Assembly (NCBI GenBank): GCA_019671005.1 | Contig: CM033752.1 | Span: 4,278,001-4,342,000, forward strand | DNA: 64,000 bases | Origin: Hibiscus mutabilis | Taxonomy: Eukaryota; Streptophyta; Magnoliopsida; Malvales; Malvaceae | Reading direction: 5' to 3' | In this document: positions 1-8,690 of the stretch, in pieces | Numbering within the stretch: the stretch's first letter is position 1 | How the letters are laid out: each line of letters opens with the position of its first letter | The notes under the pieces: generated by a model | What the model saw: the letters and a program-made list of their open reading frames with translations, nothing else | What the model was told of the DNA's origin: nothing | Database searches by the model: none | Made by a program: the position numbers and the translations under genes

Positions 1-1261
1 CTTAAGGATGAGAAGCTACTGATTCACTGTTTCCAAGACAGCCTAACTGGAGCGGCGTTACGGTGGTACACCCAGTTGAGCAAGGTAAATGTCAAGACAT
101 GGAAAGATCTGTCAAGAGCATTCATTGAGCAATATAAGCACGTAACAGATATGACTCCAGTAGGATCATGCTGGAAAATATGGGGCAGAAGTCCAACGAA
201 AGTCTACGACAATATGCTCAAAGGTGGCGGGAAGTGGCCGCCCAAATTCAGCCACCCCTCCCGGAACATGAAATTACGCCATTATTCGTTAATACTTGAA
301 AGGAGCACTTTTCGATCGCCTCATTAATAATACAACACTGAGTTTTGCTGATCTAATTAGGACTGGGGAGTCCCTTGAATTAGCAAATAAGAGTGGTATG
401 ATTGACAGCGGGGAAGGATCTCGAAAATACAGCAAGAAGAATGAAGTAAACACCACCAGCACTTACACCACCCCGAAGAATTTTACAGTCTCACAGCCAC
501 AAGCACCTGTGGGAAAAGCACAAAACTCGAATCAAAGAGAGGAGAGAACCTCTAGAAAAGAGAAAGAGAGGAAAACTTTTACTCCCTTACCCGTTCTGTA
601 CTCGGAGCTTTACTCCCAGTTGTATGAAGCAGACCTGGTCCGTCCATATTACGTTACTCCCTTCAAACTGCCATTCTCATCTTGGTATAACCCGAACGCG
701 CATTGCGACTATCACGGCGGTGCTCCTGGACATCCCACCGAGAACTGCCTTGCCTTCAAAAAACTTGTGCAGAGCTTAATTGATTCTGGGATATTAAAGT
801 TTGAAGAATCGAGTGTAGCTACTAACCCGTTACCTAATCATGGGAACAGAGGAGTAAATGTTATTGAAGAATGCTTTACCAGGAAGATTAAGGATGATGT
901 TTCAGAAATCAAATCTCATTTTCTGTGGGTATTTCAACAACTATGCATGGCCCATGTGATCGACAAAGGCATGGTAATAAGGCAGAAGGGATGTGAAGTG
1001 TATTGCGAATTCCATCAAGACGAGGGGCATGACATCCAAAAGTGCGACGAGTTCAAGAGATTGATACAACAATTGATGGATGAAAAGCAAATAGAATTCT
1101 TCGAAGAGCCCACGGGAAAGAAAGGGTCGGACGTACATATGACGGATAGCCCCAACGCTAAATATGGGAGGGATAGACCTTTTATCATCTCTTCCAGGCC
1201 AGGGAATGCAGGTGCCTCCCAAGGAGAAACCACTAAGATAAATCCAAGATCATCATTGTAG
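1..1261 (+). pseudogene. gag protein of element 1 (partial, frameshifted)
   Basis: The window opens inside the capsid domain of a plant gypsy gag (a conserved ALRWY tract, then a WKDLSRAFIEQY tract). A one-base loss near position 155, in the run after ATGACTCC, shifts the frame. The continuation is read from 296 to 1261. The C-terminal half holds two metal-knuckle-like motifs: 704-748 with spacing C-x2-H-x5-H-x4-C, and 1004-1045 with C-x2-H-x4-H-x4-C. They are separated by roughly 100 residues. Gag would form the virus-like particle and bind element RNA. A second frameshift near 1240 cuts the link to the protease frame. The start codon lies outside the window. Confidence 0.85.
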
Positions 1262-1385
1262 CACCATCCCCGTTCCCATTTAAGGATATGCGGCAAACTC
1301 CCTGGAGCTATGCTATAAATGTGAAAAGCCAGAATATGGCCAGGTAAAAGAGCCTACGCTAAAAGAAGAACAAAGCCAGAGCGAT

Positions 1386-2836
1386 GTGAATGTTGGTGAG
1401 GTGGGCCATTTCATGTGGAGCGACATATGTTATTTCTCTGAGGCTTTGAGAGTAGCTGAAGCGGTCAAAGATAAGGGAAAGAATACAGCAGTTAGCCACA
1501 CGCAGATATTCGGTGAAGAACCTCCCCCAAAGATGAATGAGCCGGTAACTGAGGCCCAGGTCAAAGAATTTTTGAAGTTCTTGAGGCATAGCGAGTACAG
1601 CGTCGTGGAACAACTACGAAAGCAACCGGCTAGGATCACAGTGCTGGATTTGCTCTTTAGTTCAGAAAGACACCGTGAGGCACTATTAAAAGTACTGAAT
1701 CAAACTTTTGTGCCCCAGGATATTTCTGTGACAAATCTGGACAAGATAGTGGGGCATATCACTGCCTATAATCATATAACATTCAGTGATGATGAGATCC
1801 CCGAGGGAGGAATGGGGTCCACCAAAGCCTTTAACATCACAACCCACTGCAAAGGGTATGTAGTACTTGGGGTACTAATTGACAACGGGTCAGCATTGAA
1901 CGTGTTACCTATGGCGACCTTGCAGAAACTACCAATAGATGGTTCTCACCTAAAGCCCTGTCACAATTCCGTAAGAGCCTTTGACGGTACACAAAAAGGA
2001 ACAATAGGAAAAATTGAGGTGCCTCTATTGATCGGACCGACTTAGTATGTGATTGATTTTGTGGTAATGGACATAAAACCATCTTACAGCTGCTTATTGG
2101 GAAGGCCATGGATCCACTCCGCAGGAGTTGTCCCCTCATCATTGCATCAGAAATTAAAATTTGTAGTCGAAGGCAAATTGGTCACAGTAGAGGTTGAGCA
2201 GGAAATTGTTGCTTCAGTGACATCAGATGCCCCATATATTCAAAATGACGAGGATGCTGCAGAATGCTCTTTTCGAGCATTAGAGCTAGTGAATACCACA
2301 TTCGTCATGGAGGGAAGTCGGATCCCCTATCCCAGGTTATCTAATTGTACCAAGATGACCGTCGCAGAAACTTTGGGCCGAGGAGCCAAGGTAGGAAGAG
2401 GGTTGGGGAAGAAATTACAAGGGAGCCTAAGAGCCAAAAGTATGATAACCAAGAAGGACCATTTTGGGCTGGGTTACAAACCAAGTGTCCAACAGAGAAA
2501 AGAGGAATACAAGAGAAAAGAAGAGCAAAGAAAAGCCAGATTTAAAGGAGAAGACATTCCGTGGAGACCAATGTCCTTCCCTAGTTTGAAAACCACTTTT
2601 GTCTCCGGAGGATTCCACCAACCAGGTCAAGAAGTTGAAGAAGCAATTAAGGAAAATGACGTACTCAACCAGGAGGAGATATTCAATAAATCACTTGAAG
2701 GGATGTACATCAACATGATAGCTGGAAAGGGCTAAGGCAGCAAAATGTTGACCAACATCCGCCCTTGCCGTCCCGGGGAAACACTTGATAACTGGAGCTG
2801 AATTGATCTACCTGTGGTTTTTAGGAATAGATCAGA
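1386..2836 (+). pseudogene. Aspartic protease module of element 1
   Basis: A continuous frame with two stops (TAG at 2043, TAA at 2733). The retropepsin-like core is at about 1875-1935, with the active-site tract read as LIDNGSALNVLP. It is DNG where most retropepsins have DTG or DSG, and the same LNVLP tract follows in element 2 (with a different mutation in the site). A second conserved tract, CLLGRPWIHSAG, lies at about 2091-2127. Downstream is a lysine/arginine-rich linker and a G-patch-like glycine run (GRGAKVGRGLGKKL, about 2380-2420). The protease would cut the polyprotein. The segment runs into a likely intron at 2837. Confidence 0.8.
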
Positions 2837-3044
2837 GTAATGCTCCAAATCAAACTTTTGTTTTTGCCCATAAACAATGGGGATCTTTTGTATAGGGCAC
2901 CTATGTTAACTTTTTTGTTGTTGAAATGAAATATCCCTGCTTTCCTGAATGACCAACATTTCATTTATTCATGCATTCTTCATGTTCATTCACTTCATAT
3001 AAAGCCATTCTCTTCCCAATACAATTCATTCTCATCTAATGCAG
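2837..3044 (+). other. Putative intron between protease and RT
   Basis: A GT donor after AGATCAGA (2837) and an AG acceptor at the end of a pyrimidine-rich stretch (TCATCTAATGCAG, ending 3044). Joining the two sides keeps the reading frame (R-S-E-S-L-M-I-D), whereas unspliced RNA meets stops. The same donor and acceptor context is found in element 2 at 57197-57415. An intron at this point is described for Ogre elements; its use here is inference. Confidence 0.6.
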
Positions 3045-4235
3045 GTCGCTCATGATTGACTATATGAATGATACCGGATCCAATCCCGGAGTGAATTTTG
3101 AATGCCCTGAGATCTCAGAGGGAATTGAGGAAGAAGATGATGAGATGGAATGTGAGGTCCCGATAGATTTGAAGAGAATGGTGGCCAACGAAGAAAGGCA
3201 GATCATGCCCCACCAAGAAGAAACAGAAGTTGTAAACTTGGGGACTGAAGAAGAGAGAAAAGAAGTAAAAATAGGGACGACGTTTTTCTTAAAAACCGAG
3301 CACGAACTGATAACCCTACTTCAGGAATTTAATGATGTTTTTGCCTGGACCTATCAAGATATGCCAGGATTGAATACTGACATAGTGGTGCACAAATTGC
3401 CAACAAAGTCGGAGTGCAAGCCAATACAACAAAAACTTCAGAGAATGAGACCAGACATGTTATTAAAAATCATAAAAGAGGTAAAAAAAACAGTTTGATG
3501 CTGCAAATACCCGAATGGGTTGCAAACATCGTACCAGTACCAAAGAAAGACGGGAAAGTTTGTATGTGTGTAGATTATAGAGATCTAAACCGAGCCAGCC
3601 CTAAAGACAACTTCCCCTTACCACATATTGACACGTTGGTTGACAACACCGCAGGAAATTCATGGTTTTCATTCATGGACGGTTTTTCAGGGTACAACCA
3701 GATAAAGATGGACTCTAACGACATGGAGAAAACTACAATCATAACCATGTGGGGCACTTTTTGTTATCGGGTGATGACTTTTGGGCTCAAGAATGCAGGG
3801 GCAACGTACCAAAGAGCAATGGTGACTCTTTTCCATGACATGATGCACAAAGAAATAGAAGTATACGTGGACGACATGATTGCCAAGTCCCGAATAGAGG
3901 AGGAGCACCTACAGAACTTAAGAAAACTATTCCAAAGACTACAGAAATACCAGCTGAGGCTTAATCCTGCCAAGTGTACCTTCATCGTTACTTTTGGAAA
4001 ACTCCTAGGGTTCATGGTAAGCAGAAGAGGGATTGAGATCGATCCAGATAAAGTGAAAGCCATCCAGGATCTCTCACCACCCTACACTCAGAAAGAAGTT
4101 CGCGGTTTCCTGGGGAGGTTGAATTATATCTCTCGGTTCATTTCCCAATTAACCGACCGATGTGACTCGGTCTTCAGACTTCTTAGAAAGAATAATCCTG
4201 GTGTGTGGGATGAGGAATGTCAAGGGGCCCTATAA
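3045..4235 (+). pseudogene. Reverse transcriptase domain of element 1
   Basis: The RT starts after the putative intron in an acidic linker (3045-3498). A one-base change in an A-run near 3485-3497 moves the frame, and the RT core continues from about 3500. Motifs in order: a PVPKKDGK tract, VDYRDLNRASPKDNFPLP (about 3570-3625), FSFMDGFSGYNQI (about 3670-3705) and the catalytic YVDDM at 3864-3878. They are followed by the thumb region LNPAKCTFIV and the connection region RGFLGRLNYISRFI. A TAA at 4233 ends this stretch, but the same frame continues into RNase H. All catalytic aspartates are present. A short in-frame segment after the QFDA position seems lost compared with related elements. Confidence 0.88.
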
Positions 4236-5033
4236 AAGATCAAAAGGTACCTGGCAAATGCTCCCATTTTAGTCGCGCCAGTACCAGATCGACCATTAAT
4301 CCTCTACCTGACAGTCTTTGAGAATTCAATAGGATGCGTATTGGGGCAACACAATGAGTCAGGGAAAAGGGAGCAAGCCATCTATTACTTAAGCAGAAAG
4401 TTCAATGATTGTGAAACGCGGTATCCACCGGTTCAGAAGCTGTGATGTGCTTTAGTTTGGGCTACCAAGCGGCTTAGGCAGTATATGTTGTACCATACTA
4501 CTTGGTTGATATCCAAGCTAGACCCATTGAAGTTCTTAATGGAAGCGCCAGCACTAACGGGAAGGATGGCCCGCTGGCAGATACTCTTATCCGAATTCGA
4601 TATTGTATACGTGAGTCAGAAAGCTGTAAAGGGGAGTGTCGTAGCAGATTTCCTAGCTAGTCGCGCTTCAAACGACTATGAGGCATTGAACTTTAATTTC
4701 CCGGACAAAGACTTGATGTGCATTACAACCGAGGAAGAGGTTTCAGAGGATAAATCATGGAAGCTTTACTTCGATGGAGCCTCTAACGCCCTCGGACATG
4801 GGATAAGAGCTGTGCTAATTTCTCCTGAGGATGTTTATTATCCCTTCACCAGTAGATTAGAATTCTTCTGCACCAACAATATAGCTGAATACGAAGCTTG
4901 CGTTATGGGGCTAAATTCAGCTATTGAAAGAAAGATTAAGGAACTTCGAGTATTCGGAGATTCATCCATAGTAATTTACCAGTTACGTGGGGAATGGGAA
5001 ACCAGGGACCCAAAGTTGGTCTAATATTATGAA
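4236..5033 (+). pseudogene. RT connection and RNase H domain of element 1
   Basis: It continues in the RT frame after the TAA at 4233. A TGA at 4443 and a TAA at 5022 interrupt it. The first part is the RT/RNase H connection (YLSRKFNDCETRYPP tract, about 4387-4431). The RNase H core has the expected acidic residues: D in FDGASNALG (about 4770), E in NIAEYEACVMGL (about 4890) and D in VFGDSSIV (about 4960). The last part of the domain (LPREENQMADALA) lies in the next stretch, beyond 5034. It would degrade the RNA strand during reverse transcription. Confidence 0.85.
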
Positions 5034-6485
5034 TTGATTCAAGATCTCACCAAGGAGTTCGAAAGGGTCAGCTTCAATTACCTTCCCCGAGAAGAAAATC
5101 AGATGGCAGACGCCTTGGCGACCCTGGCATCCATGTTTAAAACAAACACTGGGGCAGAAATGAAGCCCATTAAGATGCAGACGTTTGAAAGGCCTGCTCA
5201 TTGTTGTAATGTGCAGGAAGAGATTGATGAAAACCCATGGTACTATGACATCTTGCAATATGTCAAGCTTCGGAAGTATCCCAAAGGGGCAAATGACAAT
5301 GACAGAGAAACAATCAGAAAAATGGCAACAGGATATGTCCTAGATGGGGAGATCCTATATAAGAGAAGTCATGATCAGACATTGCTGATATGTGTGGATG
5401 CCCGAGAGGCGAAGGAGATTTTAGCCGAGGTACACGATGGGCTATGTGGAACGCACGCCAACGGGCTGTCTATAGCCCGGAAAATTATGAGATATGGCTA
5501 TTTCTGGTTGACCATGGAGGGAGATTGTATTGATTACGCCAGGAAATGCCACAAATGCCAAATTTATCCTGACAATATTCACGCTCCCCCATCGCCTTTA
5601 CACACCATGAATTCTCCGTGGCCTTTTGCGGCGTGGGGCATGGACGTCATCGGGCAGATTCATCCGAAGGCTTCCAACGGACACCGTTTCATTTTGGTCG
5701 CTATAGACTATTTCACTAAATGGGTAGAGGTAGCATCTTACGCCAATATCACAAGGACTACAGTATGTAAGTTCCTGAAGAAGGAGATTATTTGTCGATA
5801 CGGTTTGCCAGAAAGGGTCATCACAGACAACGCTTCCAATCTGAATAACAAAATGATGACGGACGTGTGCAATCAATTCAAGATAACACACCATAATTCC
5901 ACAGTATATCGTCCTAAAATGAATTGGGCAGTGGAAGCAGCAAACAAGAACATAAAGAAGATCATAGCAAGGACGACGGATACCTACAGGGATTGGCATG
6001 AGAAGCTGCCATTTGCCCTTTTTGCCTATAGGATGTCTATTCGCACATCAACAGGGGTAACACCCTACTCCTTGGTGTATGGTACCGAAGCAGTACTCCC
6101 CATTGAGGTAGAGATCTCGTCTCTCCGGGTCTTAAATGAAGTAAAATTAGAAGAATCCGAATGGGTACAAGCCAGACTCGACCAACTAAATCTCATTGAA
6201 GAAAAGAGACTAAAGGCCATTTGCCATGGTCAGATGTACCAAAAGCGGATGATGCGGGCATACAACAAAAAGGTGCGCCCAAGAGAATTCAGAGAGGGGG
6301 ATATGGTGCTCAAGAAAATCTTCCCGATTCAGAAAGATCCTCGAAGAAAGTGGATGCCCAACTGGGAAGGGCCGTACATGGTAAAAAATGCCTTCTCAGG
6401 AGGAGCCCTAATATTAACTGAAATGGATGGAGACGAGCTGAAAATGCCTGTGAATTCTGATGCTGTTAAGAAATACTACGTTTGA
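5034..6485 (+). pseudogene. Integrase module of element 1
   Basis: A 484-codon open frame, the best-preserved part of the element, in the same frame as RT and RNase H. It opens with the end of RNase H. The HHCC zinc-binding region is at about 5434-5560 (H-DGLCGTH, then C-HKC). The DDE core follows: D in GMDVIGQIHP (about 5640), D in ITDNASNLN (about 5826) and E in WAVEAANKN (about 5935). After the core there is a YGTEAVLP tract and a C-terminal domain ending at GPYMVKNAFSGG...VKKYYV. No chromodomain follows. It would insert the cDNA into the genome. Listed as pseudogene only because the upstream frame is broken. Confidence 0.9.
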
Positions 6486-7456
6486 AAAAAAGAAGAAGAA
6501 AAGAACAAAAATGGAGAGCGCAGGGCGAAAACCCGAAATAGGGCGTCTTGAAGCAAATGGAGGACCCGAGTTGAAAACCCGTAAAGGGCGGCTCAGATAA
6601 ATTGAAAGGTTGGATATCCGAAGAGAAGGGTCATCCCCATGAACCCCGTGAAGAGGGAGCTTCAGGCAAAAGATTCTACGCCGGTTGACAGGATCATGTA
6701 TCATTCATATCGAAGATAATGAGGGATCTTGTATTTCATATTTAGCTTTTCTTCTTTCTCATGTGTGTCATAACTCTCTTAAAGTATCCCAAACCCTTAA
6801 TCGTAATAAAATCGTGTTTTTGAGCATCCATTCCTTGCCTTCTTGTTAATTTCAGGCAAATAAGCTAACATAGGCTTATGGTAGACAAGAGATTTTTTAG
6901 CATTACTGTGATCTAACCTTAAAGATGCAGGTGATTAGAAAACGATGTTAACTTTGCCCTCTAGCTCCCTACATAACGGCCGTTGATAGGGAAGGCGGAA
7001 AGCTTCAAGCAACAGGATAGGATGACCAATGGCGTACACCCTGCTTATTCAAAAGAAAGCATGCGAGATAACAAGAGAGATCTCCCAGGTGAAAACCCAG
7101 AAGGGCACCCCCTAAAAATAAAAAAACCCTCTAAAGCAAAAACCCGAAAGGGCACTTTAGAACCCCAAGTCAGAAATTCAGAAAAAGAAAGGTTGGAATG
7201 GTTGAACCCGACAGTGAAAGGGGGTATCGCCGCCAAAAAGGAGAGAAAGTGAACAACGTAAAGTCGAGATCGACTGAGGACTAAAGCAGGCCCACCAAGA
7301 TATTAACACTCATGCATCATGAATAGTTAGACATCACTAGGATTAAGAGCATGTCAATTCATTTGTCATAGCATTTTGTTTTATCTTAGACATGTATCTA
7401 TAGATTCAAAGAGACATCGGTAGCCATCGTGGTGTGAATCCCAAATGTGAAGATAA
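6486..7456 (+). repeat. Untranslated 3' region with repeated AAAACCC...GGGC boxes
   Basis: No supported gene. The stretch holds four short boxes of the form AAAACCCGNAAAGGGC (about 6523, 6573, 7089 and 7138), each a tiny CCC/GGG palindrome with flanking A-runs. The same boxes appear at the matching place in element 2 (60909, 60964, 61009, 61538, 61578). The short open frame at 6983-7252 is made of these repeats and is not convincing as a protein. Confidence 0.6.
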
Positions 7457-8521
7457 AGGTTCTATATACGAAAGGCCTATGTTTCCAAGCACCTACAGAG
7501 AGAGGTTCTATATAGGAAGAATCTGCCGCTCCGAGGCTTCAGGAGCTGAAAGTTTTGTATAGGAAAGGCTTGAAGCTCCAGGATGAAGACTAGCAGTTCT
7601 ATATAGGAAGAACTCCCAGCCGAAGGAATTCACCCATGACACACAAGGTTATGTAGGAAAACCTGTTGTGTTTGAAAGCGAAGAGTCTTATATAGGAAGG
7701 GCTCCGAGCTTTACTGTCTTAGAGTGAAGGGTTCCATATAGAAAGAACCCGTAGCTCCGAGATTTCAGAAGCTGAAAGTTTTATATAGGAAAGGCTTGAA
7801 GCTCCAGGGTGAAGACTAGCAGTTCTATATAGGAAGAACTCCCAGCCGAAGAAATTCACCCATGACACACAAGGTTATATAGGAAAACCTGTTGTGTTTG
7901 AAAGCGAAGAGTCTTATATAGGAAGGGCTCCGAGCTTTACTGTCTTAGAGTGAAGGGTTCCATATAGGAAAAACCCGTAGCTCCGAGATTTCAGAAGCTG
8001 AAAGTTTTATATAGGAAAGGTTTGAGGCTCTAGGGTGAAGACTAGCAGTTCTATGTAGGAAGAACTCCCAGCCGAAGGAATTCACCCATGATACACAAGG
8101 TTTTATATAGGGAAAACCTATTGTGAAAGGGAAGAGTCCCATATAGGAAGGGCTCTGAGCTTTACTGTCTTAGAGTGAGAGGTTCTATATAGGAAGAACT
8201 CGTAGCTCTGAGATTTCAGAAGCTAAAAGTTCTATATAAGAAGGACTAACGGCTCCAGGGTTTGAAGACTAGCATTTCTATACAGGAAGAACTCCCAGTC
8301 GGAAGAATCCATCAAAGGCGCAAAAGGTTGTATATAGAAAAAACCAGCCGCGTTGAAGGCAAAGAGTTTTATATAGGAAGGACTCCGAGCCTTACCGTCC
8401 CAAGATGAAAAATTCTATATATGAGGGACTCATAACTTGAGGCTTCACAGCGAAGGGTTCCATATAGGAAGAGCCTGTAGCTCCAAGATCGGAGGGGGAA
8501 GAAGTTATATAGAAAGGACTT
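7457..8521 (+). repeat. Array of about 24 short stem-loops sharing a TATATAGGA core
   Basis: Every 40 to 60 bases the sequence repeats a short palindrome around a TATATAGGA core. The flanking arms differ between copies yet stay complementary, for example AGTTC/GAACT, AGGTT/AACCT, GGGTTC/GAACCC, and GAGTC/GGCTC or GAGTC/GACTC with G-U allowed. The copies group into a higher-order unit of about 227 bp holding five different hairpins, repeated three to four times (units begin near 7550, 7777 and 8002). Element 2 has nine such hairpins at 62058-62447. No coding function is seen. Confidence 0.8.
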
Positions 8522-8600
8522 ACGAGCCCGAAGATTCAGCCAAGGAAAAGCGGAGAATTCCAGAAGAGTACGTGTTTCCGAAGCTACAATTAGGGAAGTC

Positions 8601-8690
8601 AGATAAAAATGAGTGCTTATAAATCTTTGCTTTGTCCTCGTTCCACGAGAACAAGCAAAGAGGGGCAACTGTAATCACTCATTTTTATCT
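8601..8690 (+). other. Polypurine tract inside a nested inverted-repeat structure
   Basis: The polypurine tract is at about 8655-8669 (GCAAAGAGGGGCAAC), immediately before the LTR at 8670. A hairpin at 8625-8660 pairs CTTTGCTTTGT with ACAAGCAAAG (one bulge) and CTCG with CGAG around a TTCCA loop. Outside it, 8601-8615 is a perfect 15-base reverse complement of 8676-8690, within the first bases of the LTR. The tract primes plus-strand DNA in this class of element. Confidence 0.7.

Noticed and set aside
6983..7252. An 89-codon lysine-rich open frame after integrase
   Set aside because: It consists of the A-rich box repeats and is not open in element 2.
7457..8521. Regular short repeats with spacers, CRISPR-like spacing
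   Set aside because: Plant nuclear context inside a retrotransposon, repeats vary in sequence, and no cas genes; it is a hairpin array, not CRISPR.
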